DNA of 64,000 bases from Datura wrightii (lineage: Eukaryota > Streptophyta > Magnoliopsida > Solanales > Solanaceae). The notes under the pieces are model-generated. The model was not told where the DNA came from. It saw only the letters and a program-made list of their open reading frames with translations, and did not search any database. The position numbers and the translations under genes were made by a program. Below, one piece after another: positions 11,067-23,107 of this stretch; positions within the stretch are counted from its first letter, which is position 1; each line of letters starts with the position of its first letter. The stretch is taken from the NCBI GenBank assembly GCA_035772735.1, contig JASDFA010000002.1, positions 8,370,001 to 8,434,000 of the forward strand. The letters run 5' to 3'.

Positions 11067-11086
11067 GAACACTGGGGACAGTGTTC
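11067..11086 (+). other. Conserved GNRA-type hairpin after ORF2 (AtL-2 copy)
   Basis: GAACACTG, loop GGGA, CAGTGTTC: eight perfect base pairs closed by a GNRA tetraloop, about 48 bases after the ORF2 stop. Identical sequence follows ORF2 in AtL-3 and AtL-4. Confidence 0.6.
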
Positions 11087-11320
11087 TGATTAAGTGTGGG
11101 GTGGGAGTAGTTAGGTGCTAGCTGTTTTGTTGTTTGATTTGTGTTTGTTGTGATTGTGCTAATTGTGATCCTGTGACTTTGTGTTTCGTGTTTTGTGATT
11201 GATGTTGGTGTTGTAACGAATCTTTAGCTGTTGTTGTGTATGATGTGTAAATATTTTTCAATTATATATTTATCTTTTTCTATTGAATTTTTTTTGTTGT
11301 TGAAATTTTTTATGTTGGGT

Positions 11321-11447
11321 TTCTCGGTTTTTGGTTTCGATGCTTTTACCGAGAATAGTCCCATTGAACCGACGTCGTAGATAGTGAATGTTCCCTATGA
11401 TGGATGGATGACGACCATCTTAAGGGAAATGTAGTCGATAGGAGTAG
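11321..11447 (+). other. Conserved 3' noncoding block (AtL-2 copy)
   Basis: About 127 nt with unusually high identity to AtL-3 (33126-33252) and AtL-4 (53082-53208), while flanking sequence is diverged. It begins with a 7-bp inverted repeat, TTCTCGG 11321-11327 and CCGAGAA 11349-11355. It then contains AGTCCCATTGAACCGA and TATGATGGATGGATGACGAC. No open frame is conserved. A structured RNA or packaging-type element is possible (inference). Confidence 0.5.
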
Positions 11448-12814
11448 TTTTTGTTTTCTTCTTTCTTTTGTTTGTTTTCCAAACGTGTCGCTAATTAATG
11501 GTTTGAAATGCTTGTTATGTGTTACACATGATTGTAAGATGCAAGTGTGATTCATATGAAAGCATGCAAATGTGTTAAACATGTTGAGATACCTAGGTCC
11601 TAGAATGCGATTCAGTGAGATTGAGGCTTAATAGTGAACTCTTGTAATTAGCTGATTGAAAAGTCTGTGAATATGTCTTAAGTTGAGCATATGCAGTGAG
11701 TGTGAGGTGAGGTTTCGACTATTCCATGCTATTGTGAAGTGTCTAGAACTTGCCTGGTGTGTATACTAAACGAAATGAAGGATGTGGATTGTAGGAAAGG
11801 ATGTAGGCATTTCTTTGAATGAATCGAAAGTTTCTCCCTTGTCATACCTAACTTGAATGTTATATCCTAGTTATCCCCATTGAGCCTTTAACCTTTTCTT
11901 TGAGAGGTACAAACCAAGCTTAATCCCTTCTTTTCATTAGCCGTGAATTTGATCCAAAACTCTTAAGCGCTTAAGAAAAATAGTTTTCCCAAAGTGTTAA
12001 GGAGTGAGAAGTGTGAAACGGAAAGAAAGAGGATGTTGTGAATGCTAAAGAAAAGGTCAAAGGTGCACTTGTTGAAATTGATTAATTAATAGTAGAGAGT
12101 AAGAAAAATCAATGAATGAGAAAAAAATAAAGATGCATAAATACTCGTTGCTAATAAGTTGAGTGTGCTTAAAGAAATGGGAACAAAAGCAAAGAAGAAA
12201 CTTCAAGAATGAGAGGATGGAGGAAGAAGCAATGTCCGTAATGAAGGTGGGATGTATTGAAAAGCGCTTAGGGAAGCTAGTTGTTATTATTGGTTAGCCT
12301 AGTATTTACTAGTTCCTCAGCTTACATTACAACCCATTAAGTCCTACGCGATCTTACATCACGCCTCCTTATTTTAGTGGAGTAAACCACTAGAAGCAAG
12401 CTTATGGTTCACGAAATGATGCATGTGAATTTTTTGGGAGAGCGAGCAAAATCGTATTCATATACCCCTACATGTAGTGCTTTTGAAATCTTATGAGTGC
12501 AAATGGGGTAATTTTCTTGTGTTGCGAGGGCACATGCTTGACGAGAGATAAAAATTCGTGTTGGATGTCTTGATCAGTTGATTTGCACGAGTTTGCCAAG
12601 ATCGAGAATCGATTCTTGAGGTTAGGAGGTCTTAATGTGGTGTACTTCATTGTATTTATGAAACCATGCATGTTTTCTTGATGATTTGCTATCTTAAATA
12701 ATCTGTATAGTCGTAGCTTGAATGGTCGAGCCAAATTAGCTATGCATAGGTTTCAATTTCATGAGATATGAGAGTATTGCTTGAGGACGAACAAGGTTTT
12801 ATGTATGGGGTAAG
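11448..12814 (+). other. AtL-2 3' noncoding region up to 3' LTR
   Basis: AT-rich and without a convincing gene. Short frames on either strand are not shared with the AtL-3 and AtL-4 copies. It contains CTCTTAAGCGCTTAAG-like palindromic sequence near 11960. It ends with the G-rich stretch GTATGGGGTAAG directly before the LTR, the likely polypurine tract for plus-strand priming. Confidence 0.6.
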
Positions 12815-14206
12815 TGATCTTGGGCAGAATTTCATGCCCAAGTGATACTCAAATGCTTCATTTCTACTTGTTTATCTATTGTTATGTGTACATTCTCATA
12901 TGATTCTTAGATAAATGTGAATTTATACTAACCAACATGATTAGTGTTGTTTTGCAGGTAGAAGGAATTTCTGGAAGTTAATCTACAAGTTGGTGAAGTG
13001 CGGGATGGACACGAAAGCAAAAAGTGGAAGTTGACAAGGGAAGTTGGCAAAAATAGGGGCTCCGTGTCACGCTACCATCACGGAGGCATTCTGCCTGGGA
13101 GGAAGAATTATGTCAAATTCCAGTGGAGGTGCGCGTTACCTTCGTGGCACGGAGGCAGTGCTCCATGATGCACTCTGTGTCACGTTGAGTGTGTTTATCT
13201 GGAACCTCAAGTTCCAGTGAAGGTGCGCGATAACACCGTGGCACGGAGGCAGTGCTCCGCAATACACTCTGTGCCACATTGCTTGTTATTTCGGGAAAAA
13301 TTCCCACGAGTATAAATAGCACACTTAGGTTTTATTTTAAATATTCTGACTTTTTGGAGCAAGAATGTGGTTAGCAGGCAGTTGAGAGGACGAAAATTCT
13401 AGGGTTAATTCTCTTCCTTTTCTCTTTAATTTCAATTTCTTGTATGAATTCTACTTCTTTGAAGATGTTTAATCCACAAATGAGTGGCTAATTCACCTCT
13501 TGCTGAGGTTAAGGATAATTGTAGAGGAATCTAATTATTAATCATTTCAGTTTTCATCTTTTCTTCAATGGTTGTTCTATCAATTCTTGTTTTCACTGCA
13601 TTAATGTTTGGCCAATGTTAATGTATATCTTAGAAATCCAATTTTTATTCTGAAAAGGAAAAAAATTGGACAGATGTAAATTGGTAGGATATGATCTTTT
13701 CTTAGTTGAGAAAATTGAGAATTGATTTACGTTCAGAATAGAAATATATCTGAAAGTCGTATTAGTCATTTATGGAATCGGTTATGTATGGCTAGAGCAT
13801 GAGGTTCTTTCACAGAAATGTAGAATAAGGTCTCATGATTCATTAATTGGATAGGAGTCGAAAGATCCAATCCATAGGCAATTAATTCCTGACTAGCAAC
13901 CGAAGAAAAGATTAGCTGATTTGAATTAAGAAATTACATCCCTGCATGCTTGCCTTAACCTCAGCTTGTTCATTGCTATTGTTCAGACTTCAAATTATAA
14001 TCTTTACTGAGATCCTTATTACTCATTAATCTTGCCTTATAAAACATTATTTGTTTGGTTGTCTACATTCATAGAGATATCATTCACTAACACTTAGGTT
14101 AATTACTACTGTAGTTCAGTCCCTGTGGGATCGATACTTGGCTTGAAAAAATGCCATTTTACTACTTGTATGACCACGTGCACTTGCGTGTAGTTTTGAT
14201 CGAATA
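12815..14206 (+). repeat. AtL-2 3' LTR
   Basis: About 1392 bp, starting TGATC and ending GAATA (CA has become TA). TATAAAT at 13311-13317, with the hairpin cluster upstream at about 13060-13275, partly decayed by C-to-T changes. Followed by the GCAGA target duplicate at 14207-14211. Confidence 0.93.
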
Positions 14207-14211
14207 GCAGA
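14207..14211. repeat. Target-site duplication of AtL-2, right copy (GCAGA)
   Basis: Identical to 3671-3675; it marks where AtL-1 pol resumes. Confidence 0.9.
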
Positions 14212-15010
14212 AAGCTGGACTAATCCCCTTAATGTTTGACATCTGCCATCCCATTGCTCTCTTTCGCCTCTTAAGGACCACCAATGCATCATTCACTTGT
14301 GCATCTGTCAGTTCTGCTGAAATGATGACTGGTAAGGTGTCATCTTCACCCAAGAATACATACTGCAGATGTGGAGGCAATGTCTTTAACTCCAATTTAG
14401 GTGCATCCTCTATTGATGGCTTTGGGGATGTTTCCAATGACCTCTTCAATGGTTCAAAATCTTGCTTCCTGAATAACCATTTTTGCTCATTCAAAGTCTG
14501 CACCATCTCATATGTTGCACTGTCCCCAAAATGATCACGTCCCACCAAGGCTCTCTCCAAGGGATCCTGTGAGTCAATAATCTGAAGGGTTGATTCCTGA
14601 TTCAAAACACTGATTGCTGATAACTCTTCATAGATGACAGGTTGCTTCATGGCCTTATAGACATCAAAGACCTCTACCTTATCATGAGCTCTCATGGTTA
14701 GCTGCCCAGCAACTACATCAATTAAGGCTCGCACAGTTGCCAAGAAGGGACATCCCAAAATAAATGGGACTTCCGCATCAGGCTCAAAATCAAGAATTAT
14801 AAAATCCACCAGGAAAATGAAGGAGCCTACTTGCACTAGCACATCCTCCACAATTCCATCAGGACTGGCCAATGAATGGTTAGTTAGCTGCAAGATCACA
14901 GTGGTGGGTCTAGGATTGCCCAGCCCCAGCTTCTTGAATACTGATGTTGGCATCAAATTTATACTTGCTCCAAATTCGCACAAACCACGAGCTCAAATAG
15001 ACTGCCCAAT
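14212..15010 (-). pseudogene. AtL-1 protease and protease-RT linker
   Basis: Aspartic protease of pol. The active-site segment near 14950-14985 reads CEFGASINLMP, where the related copies have CDLGAS or CDFGAS; the catalytic Asp is therefore replaced by Glu. PFILGCPFLAT follows near 14745, then the linker with VEVFDVYKAM and the stretch leading to RT (GISPAFC), where the AtL-2 insertion interrupts it. The open frame runs for about 270 codons, so this is one of the better preserved parts of AtL-1. Confidence 0.88.
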
Positions 15011-16864
15011 TGTAATCTGAATAGTGCAGCTCCCAGGATCCTTGAGCTTTGTTGGCAATAGATTCTGTATACGGGAGGTGCACTCCTCAGTAAGTGCAAC
15101 TGTAGCATACTTTGTCAGTCTGCTCTTGTTTGCTACAATGTCTTTTATGTACTTAGCATATTTTGGCACTCCCTGCAGCACATCTACTAAAGTAAGATTA
15201 ATATGTAGCTGCTTCAACACTTCCATGAACTTCTTGAAGCATTCCTCCTTGTGCTTTTTCAATCTTTAAGGAAATGGGGGCGGTGGTCTTTCCATCTCTG
15301 CTGCCTTTTCATTCCCCCTCACATCATCGTTTCCTTCATCCTTTTCTGTTGCTCCAGATTTCTGAGGTGGCCTTTCGGGTTCCACCTCCCTGAGTTGCTT
15401 TCCACTCGGGGTAGTAACTGCATTAACCTTCTTAGGATTTGGGTCTGTATCACTTGGTAATCCTCCCCTCGGTCTAGTATATTGGGCTCCATCTAACTGT
15501 CCCAACTGATACTCCAATGCCTTTGTAGCTAACTACTGATTTTTCATGTCAGTTGTCAATTTTACCTGATCAGCCTGCATCTGCACCTGGTTAGCTATTA
15601 TGGTTTTAAGCATATCCTCGATGTTGATGGACTGAGGAGGTGCATTATTTCCTCCGAATTGTGGCTGAAAATTGTGATGACCCCCTTGATTTTTGTGCAC
15701 GCCCTGATTTGAACTCTGTCCCGGATTACTATTACTCCCCCATGAAAAATTTGGATGATTTCTCCAATTTGGGTTTTAACTGTTGACATACTGCTGATTG
15801 TTGCTCCTCTGGGCGTTTCCAACAAAATTTACCAAATCTGGATTCGCACCACAACACTCAGTTGAGTGTTCACTACTTCCACAGACTTCACACCACACCT
15901 ACTGAACTGCATTGACTGGGCTTGTGCCTGGCTCAAACTCATGCTGCTAAAATGAGTGTTAATTTGATTCTGCAAAGCAACTATTTGTGCAGCAATCGCT
16001 GTGAATCCATCTACCTCCAAGACACCTGCCGCTTTCTTCACTCCCCCTCGGGTTGTATCAGCATTCCATTCAGGATTACCTTGTGAAATACGGTTCAACA
16101 AGGTGTACAACTTTTTATATGTCTTTTCCAATGACTGCCCCCCCGACTGCGGAGTCTAACAAAATCTTTCTATACGGTTCCAAGCCTTCAATTAATGTAC
16201 GCACTAACGCATCATTAGTCTGATGATAGTGAGGACAATCTCTTAACATTGACTTGAACCTCTCCCAAGACTAATACAAATTCTCACCCTCTCTCTGTTT
16301 GAAACATAGAATCTGACTTCTAAGCCTGGCTGTCTTCCCTGATGGAAAGAATCGTATCAAAAACTTCCTCGCTAGGTCATCCGAAGTAGTAATAAAATTT
16401 GGCGGTTCAGCCTTTAACCACCTCTTGGCTTCCTCTAGTAGTGAAAACGGGAATAGTGTAAGCCTCACATAATCAGATGATACTCCAGTGGGTATACATG
16501 TGTCACTTATCTCCAAGAAGTTTTGGAGATGCTGCTGTGGATCTTCATGAGGGAGACCTGTAAATTGCCCGTTGGTGTGCAATAACTGCACCATATTCTG
16601 CTTAAGTTCAAATCTCCCTCCTGGTTCCGGCCTGCGAATGCTTGATGTTGCATTATTCGAATGTGGGATTTCCACCTCGCGGACCGGTCTTGCTGCCATC
16701 TCTTCTGGCACTAAAACTGCCCTTACAATCGGGGGATGCTGTTATTACTCTAGAATTGCCCTCCTTAATAACTGCAACTTCTTTTCTAGAGCTTCCCTCT
16801 TTTGTAGATGAAATTGTCTCTCTGGCTCTAAACACGGATCCACCAAATCCTTATCTCTTGCCAG
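15011..16864 (-). pseudogene. AtL-1 gag (broken)
   Basis: Gag polyprotein on the minus strand. The start region reads TGA ACG CTG (CTG at 16864-16862), as in the other AtL copies, with no upstream ATG. The capsid core (YVRLTLFPFSLLEEAKRW, FFPSGKTARLRSQIL) is at 16270-16530. A cysteine-rich stretch (CGVKSVEVVNTQLSVVV is its shifted reading) lies near 15845-15900. Pro-rich ERPPPPFPQ is near 15270, followed by the VDVLQGVPKYAKYIKDI linker near 15170. Frameshifts and stops occur near 16265, 16135, 15825, 15530 and 15265. Confidence 0.88.
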
Positions 16865-16975
16865 CGTTCAGAAAAAACTTAGTACCTGCAAGAGAAATCG
16901 CTAAGATCAAGTTGTCAACACTTGTATCGAACTTGTAAACTAACACTAAGAAAATTAGGTCACCAATTGCGCCAA

Positions 16976-16993
16976 TCCCTTGCAAAGGCGCCA
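16976..16993 (-). other. AtL-1 primer-binding site (decayed tRNA-Asp)
   Basis: On the minus strand TGGCGCCTTTGCAAGGGA, six bases inside the LTR end: 15 of 18 positions match the intact primer sites at 5089 and 27600. Three substitutions indicate age. Confidence 0.75.
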
Positions 16994-16999
16994 AAAACT

Positions 17000-18409
17000 T
17001 GTTCACTCCCAATTGCACGCAAGTGCACGTGGTTGTACAAGTAATAAAGTGGCTTTATTTCAAGCCAGGTATCGAACCCACAGGGACTGTAATGAAGGAG
17101 TAATTTTTCTCTAAGTGTTTAGTGTACACACTTCTTTATACAAGTAGACAAGCAAAAAAATGGTGATTTTTCAAGAATATTATTTAATGTAACCTTAAGT
17201 GAAAATTATAAATTATAATCTGAATAATAGCACGAATAAGATGAGGTTAAGGCAAAACATGCAGATATGTAATTTATTGATTAAATTTCAGTCAACACTT
17301 CTCTTCGGTTGTTAGTCAGGAATTATTAACAATGGATTGGGTCTTTCGAACTCCTCACCAATTAAAGAATTATGAGATTTACATTACACATTTCTGTGAT
17401 GCAACAACTCATATTCTCATAAACCAAACTAATTTCCATAGATGACCAAATATGACATTATAGATATATTTCTATTTTGAACGTTAATCTTCTCTTAATT
17501 CCTCAACCTAGACAAGAACATATTCTACCAATTCACATCCATTCAAATAATCTTCTTTTTGGAAATAAAATTTGAATTTTAATTTATACATTAACAATGA
17601 CCAATCATTAATGTAGTAAAAACAAGAATTAGTAGAACAATCATTTTAGAGAAGATAAAAACTGAAATAACATCAATTACATACTACTGCAATTATCCTC
17701 AACCTCAGGCAAAGGTGAATTAGCCACTCATTTGAGGATTAAACATCTTCAAACAAGTAGAAAACATACAAGCAACTGAAATTTAATAGAAAAAGGAAGA
17801 GAATTAACCCTAGGACTTCTTCAGCTCAACTTCTTGATACCCACGTTCTAGCATGAAATATCAGATACTCTTAAAATAAAACCTAAGTGTGCTATTTATA
17901 CAAGTGAGAGATTTCCCGGAATAAACTGGTAACGTGGCACGGAGGGTGTTGCGGAGCATCAGCTCTGTGCCACGGCCCTGTTGCGGTGCCTCACTGGAAC
18001 TTGGATGCACAAATTCTTAGCCTCAGCGTGGCACGGAGGTAAACGCGGAGCCCAAGCTCCGTGACATGGTGCCATCGCGCACCTTCACTGGAATTCACCT
18101 GAAATTTCACTCTAGGCAGAATGCCTCCGTGATGGTATCGTGACATGTCCACTATTGTGAAGCATCAAGTTTTTAGTATTTTCTTGCTGACTTCCACGTT
18201 TTGCTTCCAAGTCCATTCCTCCACTTCACCAACTTGTAGATTAGTTTCAAAAATTCATTCTAAACTGAAAAAATAATAGCTAATCATGTTGGTTAGTATA
18301 AATCCACATTTACATAAAAATCACATGAGAATGTACACATAAAAGTAGATAAACAAGTCAAGATTAAGTAATAAAGTATCACTTGGGCATGCAATTCTGC
18401 CCACGATCA
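17000..18409 (-). repeat. AtL-1 5' LTR
   Basis: Minus-strand LTR of about 1410 bp beginning TGATC (18409) and ending GAACA (17000). The terminal palindrome is kept with one mismatch. TATAAATAGC is read at 17900-17891, with hairpin modules at about 17935-18140 upstream of it. The base just outside (18410) begins Tek-0 sequence; its 5-bp duplicate would be beyond the left window edge. Confidence 0.9.
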
Positions 18410-19188
18410 GGTGTAAAGATGTGTTGAGCTTAACTTGAGCACCATGTCCCTTCTAAAATGACTTTCAAAGGTGCGAGGTAAACTTAGTACCGCTATCTGA
18501 ATGATGGACATGGGGACTCCATGCAGTCAGACTAACTCCTTGAGGTATAGTCTAGCATAATCCTCTCTGAGTCTGTGGTCTTAACCAGTAGGAAATGTGT
18601 TGACTTAGTCATTCGATCAACAACCACTCAAATTGAGTCATGTTGTTGGTGCATACGAGGTAGACCTATAATAAAATCTATGTTCACTTATTCCCACTTC
18701 CAAGTAGGAATGCTAATATCTTGAGTCATACCCCTAAGTCTCTAATGTTCAACCTTGACCTATTGGCAATCAGACACTTCGCCACAAATTTTGCAATGTC
18801 CTTCTTCATACCATTACACCAGTAGACTTTCCATAGATCACGGTATATCTTGGTGGCACATGGGTGGATAAAGTACCTAGCGTTGTGAGCTTCCTTTAGT
18901 ATCCGTTGCCTCAAATCATCTACATTAGGAACACATGACTTGTTAACGAAGCACACCATCTCCCCCTTTTGAGAATACTTCCACCTCTTTCTTTAGGACT
19001 TCTTCCTTCAACTTGAGTAGGATTGGGTCTGCATCCTACTTTGACTTAACCTTCACCACAATGGAGGATTCTGACCCATTCTGGACTACAACTCCACTTT
19101 CTACTGAATCAACCAACTAGACCCCTAACTGAACTAGTCTGTTAATATCCTTTTCCACCTCCTTTTTACCCTCTTCAATATGAGCAAC
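18410..19188 (-). pseudogene. Tek-0 RNase H tail and integrase fragment
   Basis: Remnant of an old Tekay-like gypsy pol on the minus strand. The zinc-binding segment at 18726-18959 reads LRQRILKEAHNARYFIHP, then VYWCNGMKKDIAKFVAKC. The catalytic core below it is frameshifted and reaches as far as the region just before the usual HPQTDG motif, where AtL-1 is inserted at 18409/18410. The upper end stops at 19188, where Tek-1 is inserted. The piece at 45562-46056 continues the same gene upstream. Confidence 0.8.
19184..19188. repeat. Target-site duplication of Tek-1, left copy (GCAAC)
   Basis: GCAAC directly before TGTCAC at 19189; the right copy at 45562-45566 reads GTAAC, one C-to-T difference. 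Confidence 0.75.
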
Positions 19189-21382
19189 TGTCACAAACCG
19201 AACATACACCCGGATCATAAACACGGGACAAAGAGCCCCAAGAGACCCCAAGTTAACCCATGACATGAGCATACATCTAAATCATTCACATAAGCAGAAG
19301 ACTTAACATAATAAAATGAAATCATGACATAATAACGGAGAAAAGGCATTACATGATCCATACATGACGATTGATTTCAACTTATATTCTGAAAATCCTC
19401 TAATCATGAAAGACGGGTTGATGGGACAATACCCCAACTAACTCTACAATACTGAAACTGGAAGAAAACAATAGAGTTTGAACATATGACCCTCGAAACA
19501 TGAGAATTCACCAAATAAGCTGATTGCGATCTCTGAAGAATTACTGAGGAGGGTGAGCCTAAGAACCGGGTCATGTATCATGAAGCGATACAACATAGAA
19601 AGTATGGAGTCAGTACGTAGAATGTACTGATTATGCAACGTAATTAAAATGGACATATAAAACATACAAAACTCTTAAATGATCATAAGAGTAGGACATA
19701 ATGCTCATATCATAAATGTTATAACATAACATAAGGCTCAAGTTTTTCAAAACATTCGTAATACAAAAATAGTCGTAATCATAGGAGAAAAGCTTTACTG
19801 AACATGACTTGTGCCAAAGTACATAAGCATAAACACACTAAATCGTGAGGAACTGTGGGATATTCTCATAACCGACCTAGCCCATATGAGCACACATGAA
19901 GTCCGACTTGTAAAACCAGTCGGGAGGCTATTCGTACCTTGCCAAGGGTAGAACCATGAAGGGCATGATATCACCATTAAAATGGCCGTTTGGGCCGGGG
20001 ATAGTCACAAAGGAGGTCCCAACATACCTACGGTGGCACGTAGTTTATTAGATCTGTGGCTTAGCCTGAGCCCTGAACCTACTCGATGTTCGATACTACT
20101 TCCAAAACATATATAGTTCTCATAGTATAACATGCATGAATTCATGGGCTAGTTAAATCATGATAATCATAAACATACTTGTGCATACGTGAACTAGCCA
20201 TGACATAGGTCCCGTGAGTCAGCCAAAAATATAATTCATGAATCATAAAGTTCATACATACATGTAGCTCATGCATATAGCTTGAAATTCATAAAATAAT
20301 GATGGGTAATAGATTAAATCCATAATTTAAATCATAATTCATGTTGGGCTTGTAAATATCATTAATAGAAAAGTGGATAATAAATCGACTCATCATGAGT
20401 CATGCATAATTAGGCTTAATTCTATAGAAATCAAAATTGATGACATTATAAATAATTTAAATCATAAAAAGCTGATCAAAAACCCATAGAATATGGTGAG
20501 ATTCAAAAATCGCAAAGCCCATTAACAAATCATTAGATTTTTATATAGTTCTACTTCAAAACCCCATAAACTTTTGATAGAATTTTCATGAAATCGTAGA
20601 GAATGGGCATGGGTGTGAACAGAAACACGCTTACATACCTAGAAACAACTGATGTTTAATCTCCCTTGAATGCCCAAGAAGGAATTGGAGGGATTTGAAG
20701 AGACAATCCTTAAATCACCCTTTGATCACCTCTCTAAACTCTTGTATGCATGAATTAAGACTTAAAATAAGTTATCCCCCTAAAAACCCACCTTTCCTAG
20801 GTTAAAATGACATAGTTTAAGGTCTCATAGCATGGAAAAGTCAAAGATGTCCTTAATGAATCTTCCCTCAAAACTGTCCAGATCAGTTCAACGGGTCGTA
20901 CTAAAGAGTCGTTGGAGGAAACAACGACCAGTTGTATGGTCCGTCGTGAGCACTGCTAAGACTAGCCTCCGGAATAGAACAACAGATGGACAGGAATGAC
21001 TTTTCCTTTAGGCCAACACGTCGTCAAGTCGAGTCGTGGATGCTTCCAACGAGTCATGGTCTTGATACGTCACGTGCACTGGAAATTCTTGCAACCAAAT
21101 GACCATCAGTGACCATGGGTTATTAGTTCTCACCACGATTTGTTGGATGACCGTGGTATCCTCAACTGCTAAGCCCAACCTTTCCTACGACTGTCTTCAA
21201 TGACTCGTTGTCACAAGCAACGAGTCGTTGCATCGCCCATTGTCTCCATTGCCACCAGAACTTCCCCATACCACTGTGGCAGGTTTGATACCACGAGTCA
21301 TTACATGGCCCATTTTCCCAATTTAAACAGTTTCCAACTTTTAACTTCTGGATCTACTCTTAAGCACTTTCGGGGTATTACA
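19189..21382 (-). repeat. Tek-1 3' LTR
   Basis: About 2194 bp; on the minus strand it starts TGTAATACC (21382) and ends TTTGTGACA (19189). Homologous along its length to 43284-45561. Many copies of the ACGAGTCGT-type motif lie in the start-proximal part (20890-21310). No gene is supported inside it. Confidence 0.88.
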
Positions 21383-21640
21383 ATATCTCACCCATGGGGA
21401 CATTCATCCTCGAATGTAAGAAATAAGTAGAAAACAGAACCATGCAATTATCACATTCAAATACGGATCATTTAAACCAAAACTTTACGAAATGACTTCC
21501 TCCGATTCATATTACATAGCTGAACTGACCTCATGTTTCACATACACATCCATACACAAAAAGAAACTTGAATATATGAACTGACCATGAAAACTAAATA
21601 GAATCATAGAGCACAACTGATACCTCAAGTCGAAACTGAG
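21383..21640 (-). other. Tek-1 polypurine tract and 3' untranslated region
   Basis: Noncoding stretch between the integrase end and the 3' LTR. On the minus strand a CATTCGAGGATGAATG-type sequence is followed by a G-rich tract directly before the LTR, as at 37110-37149 (Tek-2) and 59310-59341 (Tek-3). Confidence 0.6.
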
Positions 21641-22592
21641 CCAGTAGAGAATAAGTGTGAGTATTTATCCATCATATCCGCTTCGGCTTCCCACGTAGCT
21701 CCTTAAACATGATGATTTCTCCATAAGACCTTAACTGAAGCTACTCGTTTATTCCTTAGCCTCCGGACTTGACGGTCCAATATTCCCACAAGAACTTCTT
21801 CATAGCAAAGGCTATCCTTTACCCCAATGCTTTCCATCGAAATTACTAAAGTTTGATCTCTCAAGAATTTATTTAAAAGCGATACTTGAAACATAGGATG
21901 CACGGAGGACATCCGAGGGCAAATCCAACTCATACGCTACCTTACCAACTCTCCTAACAATCCGGGAAGGACCAACATAGAGGGGTTTGAGTTTTCCTTT
22001 CTTTCCAAATCACATGAATCCCTTGATTGGGGATACCTTCAAAAATACACAATCGTCTACCTAAAACTCTAGATCCCTTCTCCTTACATCTGCATATGAT
22101 ATCTGACGACTCTAAGTGGTATTTAACCGGTCCCTTATCAACTGAACCTTTACCATAGCCTCATGAACTGAATCAGGCCCTATCATAGCTACATCGCCAA
22201 CCTCAAACCATCTAATGGCGATCTACACCTCCACCCATAAACAACCTCGAATGATACCATTTGGATGCTAGAGCAATAGCAATTATTGTAAGAAAATTCT
22301 ACCAAGGGTAATTGATCATCCCAGCTACCTTTGAAATCCATCACACATGCCCTCAACAGGTCCTCGAGAGTCTGGATTGTTCATTCTGCCTAATCATTTA
22401 CTTGCGAATGAAAGGATGTACAGAGCATAACTTGAGTCCCAAGCCTCTTCTGAAAAGATCACCAGAATTGGGAGGTAAACTAAGTACCTCGGTCCCAAAT
22501 GATAGAAAAGGGAACTCCATGTAGTTGAACCAAATTCTAAATATACAGTTTGGCATAATCATCCGCTGAATCTGTGATTTTGACCGGTAGGA
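21640..22592 (-). pseudogene. Tek-1 integrase, C-terminal half
   Basis: Minus-strand continuation of the integrase interrupted at 39412. It begins PVKITDSADDYAK, passes through degraded catalytic-core sequence including an LHGVPFSII stretch near 22520, then the C-terminal domain (SSVHPMFQVSLLNKFL, SYEEVLVGILDRQVRRLRNK, VKVLWRNHHV at 21703-21933). Stops and frameshifts throughout. Confidence 0.82.
22588..22592. repeat. Target-site duplication of Tek-2, left copy (TAGGA)
   Basis: TAGGA before TGTAACACC at 22593, repeated at 39407-39411 after the other LTR. Confidence 0.88.
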
Positions 22593-23107
22593 TGTAACAC
22601 CATGGAAGGGGCATGCGAATAGACCCAGGAGTTCAAGTTGAAAACTATAGAAAACATGGAATTTTGCAAAAGCACAACTCGAGGTATGAGTCGTGGTGAG
22701 TACCTACGACTCGTGACTCAAGTCGTGATGAGTTCGTGAGCCTGAAGTCATACCACGAGAAGTCCTACGAGTCGTGGTGTGTGGGTAAGACTTGTGGTTA
22801 GGAATGATGGTGAATTTCTCAGTGGTGTCAGAGTGAGTTGTCACGGGTCATGGTACGACTCGTAGGATATAGCAACAAGTCATGGTGAGGAGCTGTTGTT
22901 AAGTCGTATTGGTTTGGGTGGATGGTACCACGATTGACAGTATGACCCGTAGGATTGTGGTACAAGTCGTGGTTCACCAGTCGTGGCCAAATTCAAAAAG
23001 TTGGGAAGAATGGTGAGGTGACCATGAGAGGTAACCACGAGTTGTGACTTGATGGTACGACTCGTGGTCGAGGCCAGACCTATTTTTTAGGGAAGTTTCA
23101 GTAAGGG
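22593..23107 (+). repeat. Tek-2 5' LTR, first ~515 bp only
   Basis: Aligns with 37150 onward, sharing the TGTAACACC start and many TACGACTCGTGG-type motifs, up to TTTCAGTAAGGG. There homology stops and gag sequence begins. The remaining ~1.7 kb of LTR, the primer site and the gag N-terminus are deleted. Confidence 0.85.

Larger units (their letters stand above)
3676..14206 (+). mobile_element. AtL-2: Athila-like LTR retrotransposon with RT-RNase H deleted
   Basis: Complete insertion bounded by LTRs 3676-5082 and 12815-14206 and a perfect 5-bp target duplication. Internal order: tRNA-Asp primer site, gag, protease, then directly integrase, a conserved noncoding stretch, ORF2, a conserved 3' region and the 3' LTR. 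RT and RNase H are missing through one deletion at about 7335. All reading frames are broken, mostly by C-to-T changes. The element lies in opposite orientation inside AtL-1. Confidence 0.93.
1..18409 (-). mobile_element. AtL-1: Athila-like LTR retrotransposon, left end outside window, split by AtL-2
   Basis: Minus-strand element. Its 5' LTR is 17000-18409, followed on the minus strand by a primer site, gag, protease, RT, RNase H, integrase and the leader of ORF2. ORF2 and the 3' LTR lie beyond position 1. A younger plus-strand element (3676-14206) sits between protease and RT; on either side is the 5-bp direct repeat GCAGA, and the pol reading frame resumes across the gap. This is the only AtL copy here that still has RT and RNase H, so it shows the ancestral domain order for the family. 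All genes carry stops or frameshifts. The Athila-like assignment rests on the tRNA-Asp primer site, the gag/protease style and the ORF after pol. Confidence 0.9.

Noticed and set aside
14162..14206. AtL-1 protease frame reading on through to 14162
   Set aside because: The last residues of that frame come from the AtL-2 LTR; the element boundary is 14206/14207.
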